Assembly: GCF_016428975.1 (NCBI RefSeq) | Contig: NZ_JAELTT010000010.1 | Location: 1-64,000, forward strand | Length of the DNA stretch: 64,000 bases | From: Dyella sp. ASV21 | Lineage (GTDB): Bacteria > Pseudomonadota > Gammaproteobacteria > Xanthomonadales > Rhodanobacteraceae | Direction: 5' to 3' | Part shown: one piece after another, positions 36,765-45,863 of the stretch | Position numbering within the stretch: the stretch's first letter is position 1 | Layout of the letters: the number at the start of each line of letters is the position of its first letter | The notes under the pieces: model-generated | Seen by the model: the letters and a program-made list of their open reading frames with translations, nothing else | Database searches by the model: none | What the model was told of the DNA's origin: nothing | Position numbers and translations under genes: made by a program

Positions 36765-37271
36765 TCATCCGTTGATGTCATCCAGGGTCACGGAATACAG
36801 CATCGCGCTGATCTTCCAGCCCTCAGCCGTACGCACCACCTGCCAGGTTTCCATGCCGTGGTTGGTGGCTTTGCCATCGACGAGGAACCGATAGTCGAAA
36901 GACACCGTACCGACGATGCCATCCGTGTCGATGCGCACGTTATCGAACGTCTCCTCGATCGGCCTGGGCGCGCTACTGACGAAACGGGCGAACTGCGCAT
37001 AGCTCCCCGGCGCCACGGCTTTCGCCTCCGGCTGCTTCGCACGGATGGCTGCCAGCGAAGTGGGGGCGGTGCCTTGAAACCACGAAGCCCCCGGCAGAAA
37101 CATCGCCTGAAGCGCGTCGCCCTGCTTGGCGACGATGGCCCGCTTGAAGTGCTCCACCAGGTGTTGGATCTCGACGCGATCGGCGGCATGTGCCTTGTCA
37201 TCGCCGGGCCCGGCATAAGCCGACATCGATAGCGAGGCCAGCAGTATCACGGCAGACGGCACACGCTTCAT
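36765..37271 (-). CDS. Exported NTF2-like (SnoaL/DUF4440-type) protein
   Basis: This 168-residue protein has a signal peptide (MKRVPSAVILLASLSMSAYAG). One cone-shaped NTF2-like domain follows: IQHLVEHFKRAIVAKQGDALQAMFLPGASWFQG at the N-terminus and a C-terminal sheet FDYRFLVDGKATNHGMETWQVVRTAEGWKISAMLYS. The family includes isomerases, hydrolases and simple binding proteins; no catalytic residues can be assigned. It stands 59 bases upstream of the histidine-kinase gene on the same strand and may be the first gene of that operon, possibly as a periplasmic ligand sensor. That role is inferred from context only. Confidence 0.8.
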   Translation of the reverse strand: MKRVPSAVILLASLSMSAYAGPGDDKAHAADRVEIQHLVEHFKRAIVAKQGDALQAMFLPGASWFQGTAPTSLAAIRAKQPEAKAVAPGSYAQFARFVSSAPRPIEETFDNVRIDTDGIVGTVSFDYRFLVDGKATNHGMETWQVVRTAEGWKISAMLYSVTLDDING

Positions 37272-37445
37272 GAAGCAGCTCCAGCAAGGGCGAGGAGCCG
37301 CATTAAGCCGTCGATACGGCGTGCACGCCAGCGTTATGCGGCTGGCCGTGCATGGATTGCGGTGAACCGTGCGCCCCGCGGCACGCGTCGTGGCTACGCC
37401 GATCGCCGGCCCTCACGAAGAACGTCCATGGCATCCCATAGCACC

Positions 37446-37480
37446 CAGAAAACAAACGGGGCGCCAAAGGGCGCCCCGCT
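37446..37480 (-). terminator. Intrinsic terminator of the HdeD-like gene
   Basis: An eight-bp stem (GGGGCGCC and its complement, loop AAAG) is followed on the minus strand by GTTTGTTTTC. It starts 27 bases after the stop. Confidence 0.8.
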
Positions 37481-37504
37481 GTTGCCCACAGCGATCGCGC
37501 AGCG

Positions 37505-38056
37505 TTAGAAGCTCGCCTTCCAGCGGTGCAGCCGCAGACCCGCGATCAGCTGCAGTACGCCATAGAACACCGCCGCCGCACCGATCCAGATCGCCACCGT
37601 AAGCAGACCCGCCACCGGATAGGCGACGAACAACACACCCAGTGCAATGGCGAGCAGGCCACTCAAGGCGATCATCCATTCGCCACGGATCTCCTTGCGC
37701 ACGCGAACGGCGAACACCATGCGGTAGATGCCGGCCACGACCAACCAGGCGGCAAGGAAGACCAGCAAGACATTGGCGACCGCCAGCGGATGCCAGATCG
37801 CCAGGAGACCAAACACCATGGATGCCAACGCATACAACGCCAGCCATCCACGCGAAATACCACCATGCCGCTGAAATAGCGCGAATACGCTGGCGATGCC
37901 TTCCGCCAACGCCATGATGCCGAACGCCCAGGCCAGCGCCACTATGGTGCTACCCGGCCAGATGAAGGCGCTCAAACCAAACAGGATCGAGATGATGCCG
38001 TAAATCACCAGCAACCAGCCGGTGCGGCCGATGCCGCGCTGCAAAACAGAACTCAT
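37505..38056 (-). CDS. HdeD-family (DUF308) membrane protein
   Basis: This 183-residue protein has six transmembrane helices in three pairs, the DUF308/HdeD layout. Repeated pieces include [23 protein letters not shown] near the N-terminus and [21 protein letters not shown] near residue 115. HdeD of Escherichia coli is an acid-stress membrane protein of unclear mechanism. ATG 38056 is chosen because the family starts there. A CsbD-like stress gene is transcribed divergently, so the two may share stress control, as is common for general-stress clusters in soil bacteria. A T-tract terminator follows. Confidence 0.87.
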   Translation of the reverse strand: MSSVLQRGIGRTGWLLVIYGIISILFGLSAFIWPGSTIVALAWAFGIMALAEGIASVFALFQRHGGISRGWLALYALASMVFGLLAIWHPLAVANVLLVFLAAWLVVAGIYRMVFAVRVRKEIRGEWMIALSGLLAIALGVLFVAYPVAGLLTVAIWIGAAAVFYGVLQLIAGLRLHRWKASF

Positions 38057-38309
38057 AGTTTTGTCTCCCCACCGTTGCGGCGCAGACACCTGTGCCATGC
38101 ACCAGGAAATTGCGTTGTCGCCAGCCCCTGAGAGACGCCATCCACGCATCTTTGATGTCGACGCGGCGCGAAAGTGGTATCAGGCCGCGACATACACGCG
38201 TGAACCGTTGCCACACAAGCCAACATCATGCCCACATGGCTTTAACTCGTGCGCTGGTCGAATCGATCCCCGCAATGCGCATTGCACTTCCCCACCTAGA
38301 GGACATGCC

Positions 38310-38516
38310 ATGAATCAAGACACCATCAAGGGTCAGTGGAAACAGCTCAGTGGTCAGATCAAGCAGCACTGGGGCAAGCTCACCGACGATGACCTCAAGG
38401 TCACCGAGGGCAATGCGGAATACCTGTCCGGCAAGTTGCAGGAGCGCTACGGTATCGCGCGCGACGAAGCGGACAAGCAAGTGAAGGCGTTCGAAAAGAA
38501 GCTTCACAACCACTGA
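38310..38516 (+). CDS. CsbD-family small stress protein
   Basis: This 68-residue hydrophilic helical protein ([19 protein letters not shown]...) matches the CsbD/YjbJ family over its full length. The hallmarks [28 protein letters not shown] and [22 protein letters not shown] are all visible. Such proteins are among the most abundant in stationary or general-stress conditions, but their molecular role is unknown. AGAGGA precedes the ATG at good distance, which fixes this start over the longer open frame. Divergent from the HdeD-like gene. Confidence 0.92.
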   Translation: MNQDTIKGQWKQLSGQIKQHWGKLTDDDLKVTEGNAEYLSGKLQERYGIARDEADKQVKAFEKKLHNH

Positions 38517-38530
38517 TCGTCAGGATCCTC

Positions 38531-38554
38531 GCCCTCTCCCTTCGGGGAGAGGGC
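38531..38554. repeat. Small GC-rich inverted repeat (REP-like)
   Basis: GCCCTCTCC, six bases, GGAGAGGGC, placed between the convergent CsbD and acyl-CoA ligase genes. A partial second copy (GGGAGAGGG) follows at about 38579. Such CTCTCC/GGAGAG palindromes are frequent between genes in this bacterial order and may act as terminators or REP elements. Confidence 0.5.
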
Positions 38555-38587
38555 CATACCGCGGTCTACCAAGGTGCGGGAGAGGGT

Positions 38588-40489
38588 TCAGTGGGTATCC
38601 ACCCACTCCAGATGCACCGCATAGCCGCCCAGTTTTTCCGCCAGGGCGGCGCGCCCGCCCTGGTCGAGCGTGCCGATGAGCCTTGCCTTCTGCCCGTGCC
38701 GTTCATCGGGCAATACGTCGATGTGCAGGGGTATACCCATGGCGTCCACGTCGTGCTGCAGCACGCGACGAACGGCATCCATGCGCAGGCATGGCTTGTA
38801 GATCTTGCCCACCGCCGTCAGCGGCATGGCCTCGAGCAACCAGATGTTCTTGGGTACCGCCGCACGCTCGGAGAGCTGGTTGGCAGCGTGTTCGATAAGC
38901 TCGGCTTCATCCGCCTGCGCACCGGGCTTGAGCTGCACATAGGCGACCGGCAACTCGCCGACACGTACATCCGGCTTGCCCACCGCCGCGGCCATGGCTA
39001 CCGCCGGGTGGCGATACAAAATCTCTTCGATGGCCTGCGGGTCGATGTTGTGACCGCCGCGAATGATGACGTCCTTGCTGCGCCCGGTGAGCCAGAGGTA
39101 ACCCTGCGCATCGATACGCCCCAGATCTCCCGTATTGAACCAGCCGCCTTCGATCCAATGATCGGCACACGCCTCCATGTGCAGATAGCCCCTGAACACC
39201 GTAGGCCCGCGCAGGCAAACCTGGCCGATCTCGTCGGTCACCGCGTCACGCACGTGGGCGCCCGTGCTGTCGCGCACCACGATCCGCGTTTCGCAATACG
39301 GCAGGCGCAAGCCCACGGAACCCGCCCGGCGTTCGCCCTCCGGCGGATTGCAACTGGTGCCGCAGGTGCCCTCGGTCAAGCCGTAGCCCTCGACTATCTG
39401 CACGCCGGTGCGCAACTCGAACTGACGAAGAACTTCCACCGGCAGCGAGGCGGCGCCGCATAGCGCAAAGCGCAGGCTGGACAGATCGCGGCCCTCGCTG
39501 GGAATGTCCAGCAGCGCGGCATAGATCGTCGGCACCGCGCTCATGAAGGACACGCGGTAACGCTCCACCAGCGCCCAGATATCGTGCAACAAGGGTCGAT
39601 GACGATAGCCCAGCGGGCCGGCAAGCAACACGCGCGCGCCGCGCATCAAGGGCGCCAGCCCCGTCACGATCACCCCGTTCACATGAAACAGCGGCAGGCC
39701 GCAGAGCACCACATCGGTCGGGCTGAACTGCGTGAACAGCCCCATGATCTCGGCCATCGCCACCTCATTGGCGTGACTATGCGGGGCGAGCTTGGGCGCT
39801 CCGGTGGTGCCCCCGGTATGGAAATAGGACGCGATGTCCTCGGGGGCGATCACACGCCCGCTCTCCAGTCGGTCATCCGGGCAGTCATCCAGCAGCGCGT
39901 CGAAATCGAGTACGCCTTCCGGCAGCGGACCGCGCTGCGCGGCAACGGCCGATCGCTGCGGCTCCACCAGTTGCTTGACCGGGTCCACCACCACGACACG
40001 GCACTGCGCCGGCAACGAAGCGCGCAGCGCCTCCACCTTGTTCCACAGGTCGCTCCCTGGGAACGGCGCCAACGTCACCAGCAGCTGCGAATCGGCGGCA
40101 CGCACCAGTTGCGCGATATGCTCGGGCTCCAGCAGCGGGTTGATCGCATTGACGATGCCCGCCGCTTCGCCGCCCCACAAGGTGTAGTGTGTCTGCGGCA
40201 GGTTGGGCAACAGGAAAGACACCGCCTTGCCCGGTCGTACACCCAGGCGATGAAACGCATTGGCGGCCTGGGTAACGCGAGCGAACAGCTGGCGGTAGCT
40301 GACTTTCCACGGCACGTCGGCGACCACGCCCTGGGGAAGAAAGCAGATCGCCGTCGCGTCCCCGTAACGCTCGGCGGAACGGCGCAACAGTTCGTAGGTA
40401 TTCGGTGGCAGATCGCGCTGGGCCAGCGGTACGCGTTCCAGCGCCTCGACATCCGCCAGGCTACGGATCGGGGTTTGAATATGGGGCAT
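38588..40489 (-). CDS. Acyl-CoA ligase (AMP-forming), class I adenylating enzyme
   Basis: This 633-residue adenylate-forming enzyme has the phosphate-binding loop FHTGGTTGAPKLAPHSH, the core motif GYGLTEGTCGTSCNP, the hinge region NTGDLGRIDAQGYLWLTGRSKDVI and the catalytic-lysine tail LTAVGKIYKP. It activates a carboxylic acid to acyl-AMP and then acyl-CoA. The C-terminus carries an extra domain of about 70 residues (RLIGTLDQGGRAALAEKLGGYAVHLEWV) beyond the usual end. Substrate cannot be told from the sequence; medium- or long-chain fatty acids are likely. ATG 40489 has GGAG at correct distance. It is transcribed alone. Confidence 0.9.
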   Translation of the reverse strand: MPHIQTPIRSLADVEALERVPLAQRDLPPNTYELLRRSAERYGDATAICFLPQGVVADVPWKVSYRQLFARVTQAANAFHRLGVRPGKAVSFLLPNLPQTHYTLWGGEAAGIVNAINPLLEPEHIAQLVRAADSQLLVTLAPFPGSDLWNKVEALRASLPAQCRVVVVDPVKQLVEPQRSAVAAQRGPLPEGVLDFDALLDDCPDDRLESGRVIAPEDIASYFHTGGTTGAPKLAPHSHANEVAMAEIMGLFTQFSPTDVVLCGLPLFHVNGVIVTGLAPLMRGARVLLAGPLGYRHRPLLHDIWALVERYRVSFMSAVPTIYAALLDIPSEGRDLSSLRFALCGAASLPVEVLRQFELRTGVQIVEGYGLTEGTCGTSCNPPEGERRAGSVGLRLPYCETRIVVRDSTGAHVRDAVTDEIGQVCLRGPTVFRGYLHMEACADHWIEGGWFNTGDLGRIDAQGYLWLTGRSKDVIIRGGHNIDPQAIEEILYRHPAVAMAAAVGKPDVRVGELPVAYVQLKPGAQADEAELIEHAANQLSERAAVPKNIWLLEAMPLTAVGKIYKPCLRMDAVRRVLQHDVDAMGIPLHIDVLPDERHGQKARLIGTLDQGGRAALAEKLGGYAVHLEWVDTH

Positions 40490-40645
40490 GTGCTTCTCCG
40501 GGGTCGGCCGGTGGAGGCACCGCACGCGTCACGGCGCGCTGCTTCTCCCTACGGCATCGACGGACCGTAGCAAAGCCGTTTCCTGCTTACCGTAGGGCTT
40601 TGGCCTGTCGTGGGATCACCGAATATCCCGCTCGCGGCGCTTTGA

Positions 40646-40981
40646 TTACTGGTCGTGGCAGAACAGTTCGAACAGGCGATCCATCAAGGCGCGCACCCGC
40701 TCATCGCTGATGGCGTAGCAAATGGACTGGCCCTCGCGCCGCCCGGCCACCAGGCCATCGCGACGCAATAACGAAAGATGCTGGGAAACCACGCTTTGCG
40801 CCAAGCCCAAGGCATCGGCCAGTTCGTTGACCGAACGCTCACCCTCCAGCAGCTGGCACAGCAGCATCAGGCGATTGGTGCTGCCCAAGGCCTTGAGCAC
40901 CGCCACCGCGTCGTCGGCGTGACGCTGCATGGCCTCGACATCGATATTCGACTTGCGCGTACGAGTACGCGATGCGCTCAT
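40646..40981 (-). CDS. bigR: BigR/SqrR-type sulfide/persulfide-sensing ArsR-family repressor
   Basis: This 111-residue winged-helix repressor, numbered from ATG 40981, has cysteines at exactly positions 42 (LMLLCQLLEGERS) and 108 (FELFCHDQ). These are the pair that forms a disulfide or polysulfide bridge in BigR and SqrR when reactive sulfur appears; a third cysteine (QSICYAI) lies between. The recognition helix is AQSVVSQHLSLLRRDG. It is the last gene of an operon with a persulfide-dioxygenase-like metallohydrolase and two YeeE/YedE channels, the classical BigR gene set. A 24-base AT palindrome before the first gene is the likely operator. The reading frame is open to 41002, but the shorter start gives the family length. 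Confidence 0.92.
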   Translation of the reverse strand: MSASRTRTRKSNIDVEAMQRHADDAVAVLKALGSTNRLMLLCQLLEGERSVNELADALGLAQSVVSQHLSLLRRDGLVAGRREGQSICYAISDERVRALMDRLFELFCHDQ

Positions 40982-40991
40982 GGCCTCGGCC

Positions 40992-41858
40992 TCACACGGC
41001 ATCCAGCGGGAGCTTGAGATAGCGAACGCCGTTGTCCTCGGCCGGCGGCAACTGACCCGCGCGCATGTTCACCTGCACCGAAGGCAGCAACAGGCGCGGC
41101 ATGGCCAAGGTGGCATCGCGCGCGGTGCGCATGCTCACAAAATCGCCCTCGCTCACGCCATGGCCTACATGAATGTTGCCGCGCTTTTCCTCGCCCACCG
41201 TGGTTTCAAAGGCAAAGCTGTCGCGGCCCGGCGCCTTGTAGTCATGGCACAGGAAGATGCGCGTCTGATCCGGCAGCGTGAAGATGCGCTGGATGGATCG
41301 GTATAGCTGCGCCGCGTCGCCCCCGGGGAAATCGCAGCGCGCGGTGCCGTAGTCGGGCATGAACAGCGTGTCGCCAACAAAAGCCGCATCGCCTATCACG
41401 TGCGTCATGCAGGCGGGGGTATGACCGGGCGTGCTCAGGGCCACCGCATCGATGTCGCCCAATCGATAGTGTTCGCCATCGGTGAACAGATGATCGAACT
41501 GGCTGCCGTCGCGCTGGAACTCGGTGCCGGCGTTGAACAGCGTGCCGAAAGTCTGCTGCACCTGGCGTATATGCTCGCCGATGCCCAGCTTGCCGCCCAG
41601 GCGCGATTGGATATACGGCGCGGCCGACAGATGATCGGCATGCACGTGGGTGTCGATCACCCAGGCCACGCTAAGGCCCTGCGCTTGCACGAAAGCGATC
41701 ATGGCATCCGCGCCGTCGCGCCTGGTGCGCCCCGAGGCAGGGTCGAAATCCAGCACGCTGTCGATCACCGCCGCCTCGCGCGTGGCCGGGTCCCACACCA
41801 CGTAGCTGAAGGTGTGGGAGGCGCTGTCGAAGAAGGCTTTGACCTCGGGGCGTTGCAT
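40992..41858 (-). CDS. blh: Metallo-beta-lactamase-fold persulfide dioxygenase-like enzyme (Blh type)
   Basis: This 288-residue enzyme of the metallo-beta-lactamase fold has the motif THVHADHLSAAP (about residues 63-74), His in STPGHTP, Asp in FVGDTLFMPDYG and a C-terminal CHDYKAPG. These ligands fit the mononuclear-iron persulfide dioxygenases (ETHE1/PDO and Blh). They oxidise glutathione persulfide to sulfite, detoxifying sulfide under BigR control. The start ATG 41858 has AGGAG at good distance; a much longer open frame upstream only overlaps the neighbouring genes in another frame. It follows the second YeeE/YedE gene by 11 bases and is followed by bigR ten bases later. Confidence 0.93.
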   Translation of the reverse strand: MQRPEVKAFFDSASHTFSYVVWDPATREAAVIDSVLDFDPASGRTRRDGADAMIAFVQAQGLSVAWVIDTHVHADHLSAAPYIQSRLGGKLGIGEHIRQVQQTFGTLFNAGTEFQRDGSQFDHLFTDGEHYRLGDIDAVALSTPGHTPACMTHVIGDAAFVGDTLFMPDYGTARCDFPGGDAAQLYRSIQRIFTLPDQTRIFLCHDYKAPGRDSFAFETTVGEEKRGNIHVGHGVSEGDFVSMRTARDATLAMPRLLLPSVQVNMRAGQLPPAEDNGVRYLKLPLDAV

Positions 41859-41869
41859 ACGGTGACTCC

Positions 41870-42295
41870 TTACGCGGGCGAAACAGTCGTTGCGGTGAAT
41901 GTGGCGGCCAGCCACCAACCCAACCCCATGCACGCCACCAACAGCAGCACGGCGGGGTTGCCGGCCGTCAGCGACGCCAGCGCCGGCCCGGGGCAATAGC
42001 CCGCGATGCCCCAGCCGATGCCGAACATGGCCGCGCCTGCGACGAGGCGCGCATCGATGGCCTGCGCAGCCGGCAGTTGGAAACCATCCGCCAGCCACGG
42101 CCGTCGCCCGCGCCACACGCATCGATAGCCCACGGCGGTGGTCACCACCGCGCCCAGCATCACGAACATCAGGCGCGGGTCCCAGCGGCCGAACAGGTCG
42201 AGGAAGCCCAGCACCACCGCCGGCTGGGTCATGCCGGCGAGACTCAGGCCCAGGCCGAACAACACACCGGCCAGCATGGCTATCCAGGCCTTCAT
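41870..42295 (-). CDS. YeeE/YedE-family (DUF6691) transporter half, second subunit
   Basis: This 141-residue membrane protein with about four helices starts [34 protein letters not shown]. It contains the conserved cysteine motif [15 protein letters not shown] near residue 105, matching the second half of the YeeE/YedE (TsuA-type) fold. That fold brings in thiosulfate or moves other sulfur anions through cysteine-lined pores. The start overlaps the stop of the preceding half-transporter gene by four bases, so the two probably assemble into one pore. In BigR operons this pair is thought to export sulfite or import sulfur substrate. Confidence 0.92.
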   Translation of the reverse strand: MKAWIAMLAGVLFGLGLSLAGMTQPAVVLGFLDLFGRWDPRLMFVMLGAVVTTAVGYRCVWRGRRPWLADGFQLPAAQAIDARLVAGAAMFGIGWGIAGYCPGPALASLTAGNPAVLLLVACMGLGWWLAATFTATTVSPA

Positions 42296-42723
42296 ACGTG
42301 CAATCCTCCGAGCAGATGGCGCACCACCAACACCGTGACGATGCCCACCAGCATGAACACGCCCGTGGCCACCAAGGAGCGCGGCGACAGGCGCGCGATG
42401 CCGCATACCCCGTGACCACTGGTGCAGCCGCTGCCGAGACGGGTGCCGAAGCCCACCAGCAAACCAGCTGCCGCCATCCACGGCCAGCTCACCTGGGGCA
42501 CACCCACGCCGCTATCGCCGCGCACCAGCGCCAGCAACAGCGGCGCCACCACCAGCCCCAGCACAAAGGCATAACGCCAGGCACGGTCACCCGTGCCCGC
42601 ACCGGCCAGCAGTCCGCCCGCGATGCCGCTGATGCCGGCGATCCGGCCCAGCGCGCCCATCAGCAGCACCGCCGATAAGCCGATCAGCACGCCACCCAGG
42701 GTCGCCAACAACCAGGGATGCAT
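42292..42723 (-). CDS. YeeE/YedE-family transporter half, first subunit
   Basis: This 143-residue membrane protein is the first gene of the BigR operon. It has the YeeE/YedE pattern [22 protein letters not shown], the conserved G-rich helix [14 protein letters not shown], and the cysteine motif [18 protein letters not shown] near residue 95-112, which lines the sulfur-anion pore. Four helices are visible. It overlaps the following half-transporter gene by four bases. A palindromic operator lies 20 bases upstream, in place of or overlapping the promoter. Confidence 0.92.
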   Translation of the reverse strand: MHPWLLATLGGVLIGLSAVLLMGALGRIAGISGIAGGLLAGAGTGDRAWRYAFVLGLVVAPLLLALVRGDSGVGVPQVSWPWMAAAGLLVGFGTRLGSGCTSGHGVCGIARLSPRSLVATGVFMLVGIVTVLVVRHLLGGLHV

Positions 42724-42743
42724 GGCCGCACCTCCACCTATTC

Positions 42744-42767
42744 ATATATTAGATAATTCTAATATAT
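42744..42767 (-). promoter_or_regulatory. Candidate BigR operator
   Basis: A perfect AT-rich palindrome with ten-base arms (ATATATTAGA and TCTAATATAT) around four bases TAAT sits 20 bases before the first gene of the BigR operon. It is embedded in very GC-rich DNA. BigR is known to bind AT-rich palindromes that cover the -10 region; here TATATTAG/TAATAT can serve as -10 on the minus strand. Repressor identity is inferred from the operon. Confidence 0.8.
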
Positions 42768-43013
42768 TGCCGACGCAGGCCGCCGGCAAGGCGGCTAAAC
42801 GTCGCGCTGACGCTGGCGGCGCGCAAAGCCCACAGCAGAGGTCGGCAAAGCCCCAAGTCCCCTGCCCGGTCCAGGCAGTCATGCTGCGCCGCATCTATAC
42901 ATGCCAGCGTCGCCCAAGTGAACATGCGCAGACGTATCGTCGCGCCGGGGGAGAGCAAAGGCACGACGATGGCATTGCCTGCTGTCTGCACTATCACGGG
43001 GAACTTTCAACTT

Positions 43014-45533
43014 ATGTTTATCCGCAAGAGAGGGCTTGCCTCCGCCATCGGCTGCGCGCTGTTCCTGGGCGCAGCCGGTATCGCCGGCACCGCAGTGGCG
43101 CAGGACGCCAACGCACCCACCCAGAAGGACGCCACCGCCCAGAAACCCTCCGCGACCAACGCCACCAAGCTTGAGCAGGTCACCGTGACGGCGCAGAGCC
43201 GTACCCAGGAAATGCAGGACGTGCCCATCGCCATGGACATCGTCACCGCCAAGGACATCGCCACGGTGGCGGCCACCGACCTGAGCCAGATGAACCTGTT
43301 CGTGCCGGGCCTGGTGGTGGACAACACCGACGCCATCCAACCCACCTATCGCCTGCGCGGCATCGAAACCAACGACTTCGGTATCGGCACCGACTCGGCC
43401 GTGGGCGTGTACATCAATGGCATCTACCAGACCCGCAGCGGCGGCTCGCTGATGGCATTCAACGACATCGCCCGCGTGGAAGTGCTCAAGGGCCCGCAAG
43501 GCACCCTGTTCGGCCGCAATACCGCGGCAGGCGCCATTTCCATCATCACCAACGCGCCCACCGACACATTCGAAGGCGATGCGCGCGTGCGCCTGGGCAA
43601 CTACGGCAAGCGCTACGCCGATGCCCTGGTCAATATTCCCATCAACAAGGACATGGCCCTGCGCGTGAGCGTGGTGGACAACCAGAGCGACGGCTGGCTC
43701 AAGGATGCCGCCACCGGCCAGCACTACGGCAAGGACGATGAGTGGGGCACCCGCGCGGTGTACCGCTGGAACGTCACCGACGATACCCAGGTGCAGCTGG
43801 CCTATGACCACGATCGCGTAAAGCAGCCCTCGCGCATCGACATGGGGCTGGTGCCCATGCCGGCGGACAATCTCTACGCGCGCGCGCCGTTCCCGGCCAA
43901 TCCGTCCACCTTCTACAACCCGATCAACGCGCCGTTCTACAACAGCGCCACCGATGGCCGCGAAGAGCGCAACTACAACGACGCCACGCTCACCATCGAT
44001 CACAACTTCAGTTGGGGCAGCTTCACCTCCACCACCAACTGGACCAGCTACAGCATGTCGCACGTCGAGAACGGCACGGGCTTGCAGCAGGTCACCGAAT
44101 ACCTCAACACCGGCGTGATCGGCGACGGCCACACCTGGTACCAGGAGTTCAAGTTCACCGGCAACAACGACCTGCTGGACTGGGTGGCCGGCGCCAGCTA
44201 CTACCAGGAACACGCCAACCAGACCAATCTGGCGCGCGTGAACACCGACACCTACGACACGCTCGCGCTCAATACCGGCGTAGGCAAACAGTACACGCCC
44301 ACCGGCACCATCTTCGGCTACTTCGACTCCATCCTGCGCTCGCTGGCGCTGCCTTACCGCCTGCTCGGCGATCCGTGGACCGAAACCGTCACCAACAACG
44401 GCAAGTTCAGCGCGGTGGCCGGCTACGGCGACGTGATCTGGCACCTCAGCGACAAGCTGGACCTGACCACCGGCCTGCGCTTTACCCACGACGAAAAGAA
44501 CTTCAGCTGGTACACGCCCACCCGCTCGGCGCCCGAGCTGGACAACACGCTGGCGCAGATGCAGGCCGCCGGCCTGTTGAACCTGGTATCGGTGCTCACC
44601 GGCGGCAAGGTCACCGGCGCGCAATTGGTGAGCCTGCTGCAGCAGAACCAGATCTTCGCCACCGCCGTGAACGAGCGCATCGAAAAAGAAGGCCGCTGGA
44701 ACGACACCAGCCCGCGCCTGGTGCTCTCCTACAAGTTCACCCCGGAAGTGATGGGCTACGCGTCGGTGGCCAAGGGCTACAAGGCGGGCGGCTTCGACGG
44801 CACCGAACCCGGTGCCGAGTTCTCGCCGGAAAAGGTGTGGAACGTCGAAACCGGCTTCAAAGCCACCTTCCCCGAGTACAACCTGCTGGTCAACGGCTCG
44901 GTCTACTACTACCGCTACGACAACGTGCAAACGCTGACGGTGATTCCGTCCACCGCCGGTTTCAACGTACCCGAGTACCAGGTCAGCAACACCGACCAGG
45001 ACGCGCGCGGCGTAGACCTGCAAGTGTCGTGGGTGCCCATCGACGATCTGCGCCTCAACTTCAACGGCGGCTACATCGACGCCAAATACACCAGTGCCAA
45101 GGTGCCGATCGGCCTCAACGCCGCCAACCAGATCGTCTACCAGGACGTCTCCGGCCAGCCCGTAAGCGAACCGAAGATCAACTACTCGGTCAACGGCGCC
45201 TACACCTGGCACGACGTGGTGGGTGGCAACCTTACCTACAGTGCGAACTACGGCTTTCGCGGCCCGCTGCGCTGTAACGACGCCTCGGTCTACCAGGGCA
45301 AGTGCTCGCTGCCGACCAACTTCAGCCTCAACAAAGCGCAGGAACGCACCGACATGCGCCTGGACTGGAGCGCCGCCAGCGGACGCTGGGGCATGGCGCT
45401 TTACGTCAGCAACCTGTTCAACAAGCAATACGTGAATGGCCTGGGCACCGTTTCGCAATCGGTGCTGGGCACGCCTTACGCATACATCACACCGCCCCGC
45501 ATGTACGGCGCGGAATTCCGCGTCAAGTTCTAA
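43014..45533 (+). CDS. TonB-dependent outer-membrane receptor
   Basis: This 839-residue receptor has a signal peptide (LASAIGCALFLGAAGIAGTAVAQ). A plug domain follows, starting LEQVTVTAQSRTQEMQDVPIAMDIV with the conserved RGI-type strand RLRGIETNDFGIGTD and ending with GRNTAAGAISIITNAP. The barrel of about 22 strands ends at a terminal Phe (AEFRVKF). It belongs to the large 'iron complex' group (FyuA/FecA-like), but there is no haem or siderophore hint in the neighbourhood. The start ATG 43014 has GGGGAA eleven bases upstream. It is divergent from the BigR operon, with the operator between. A terminator hairpin follows. Its ligand may be a siderophore, plant compound or other small molecule. 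Confidence 0.92.
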   Translation: MFIRKRGLASAIGCALFLGAAGIAGTAVAQDANAPTQKDATAQKPSATNATKLEQVTVTAQSRTQEMQDVPIAMDIVTAKDIATVAATDLSQMNLFVPGLVVDNTDAIQPTYRLRGIETNDFGIGTDSAVGVYINGIYQTRSGGSLMAFNDIARVEVLKGPQGTLFGRNTAAGAISIITNAPTDTFEGDARVRLGNYGKRYADALVNIPINKDMALRVSVVDNQSDGWLKDAATGQHYGKDDEWGTRAVYRWNVTDDTQVQLAYDHDRVKQPSRIDMGLVPMPADNLYARAPFPANPSTFYNPINAPFYNSATDGREERNYNDATLTIDHNFSWGSFTSTTNWTSYSMSHVENGTGLQQVTEYLNTGVIGDGHTWYQEFKFTGNNDLLDWVAGASYYQEHANQTNLARVNTDTYDTLALNTGVGKQYTPTGTIFGYFDSILRSLALPYRLLGDPWTETVTNNGKFSAVAGYGDVIWHLSDKLDLTTGLRFTHDEKNFSWYTPTRSAPELDNTLAQMQAAGLLNLVSVLTGGKVTGAQLVSLLQQNQIFATAVNERIEKEGRWNDTSPRLVLSYKFTPEVMGYASVAKGYKAGGFDGTEPGAEFSPEKVWNVETGFKATFPEYNLLVNGSVYYYRYDNVQTLTVIPSTAGFNVPEYQVSNTDQDARGVDLQVSWVPIDDLRLNFNGGYIDAKYTSAKVPIGLNAANQIVYQDVSGQPVSEPKINYSVNGAYTWHDVVGGNLTYSANYGFRGPLRCNDASVYQGKCSLPTNFSLNKAQERTDMRLDWSAASGRWGMALYVSNLFNKQYVNGLGTVSQSVLGTPYAYITPPRMYGAEFRVKF

Positions 45534-45863
45534 CCGCCACAAAAGCCCCCCGCTCTGCGGGGGTTGCTTTGTAGGTCATCCCGTATTTCGAATGTAGGCC
45601 TTGGCACACAAGGCCTGCCGAGATGCTCGGATCAGTGCCCCGTAGGTGCCATCAGGCCCGGCCGGGGCGCCCCCATCCTCGCGATCCAACCCCACGCCCT
45701 TCGCCATAAACGAGGGCAACACGGCCTGCATTTTCGGCCGTGTGGGCATGCGCACGCGTATGTATCCGCCAAGGCCGACAGAACCCGTCCACATGCACGG
45801 ATGGGTTTCTCATCCGTCCTGCCTCAACGTAGCCCGTTCCTTTGCCAGCCTCAGGGAATGCCG
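45534..45863. other. Intergenic stretch before the T6SS cargo cluster
   Basis: This contains the TonB-receptor terminator at its left edge (45541-45572) and should hold the vgrG promoter. No gene is supported; the vgrG frame is open upstream, but this part has no family similarity. Confidence 0.45.
45541..45572 (+). terminator. Intrinsic terminator after the TonB-receptor gene
   Basis: A seven-bp GC stem (CCCCCGC/GCGGGGG, loop TCT) extended by AAAGC/GCTTT is followed by TTTGT, eight bases after the stop. Confidence 0.75.

Noticed and set aside
41859-42419. Extension of the persulfide-dioxygenase frame to a 475-residue protein
   Set aside because: The extra part lies out of frame over the two YeeE/YedE genes and is Arg/Gly-rich junk; ATG 41858 has a good ribosome-binding site and the family start.
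42879-45542. An 887-codon open frame on the minus strand opposite the TonB receptor
   Set aside because: It is an antisense shadow caused by high GC and codon bias; its Val/Gly/Arg-rich translation has no domain, whereas the plus strand encodes a full receptor with signal peptide, plug and barrel.
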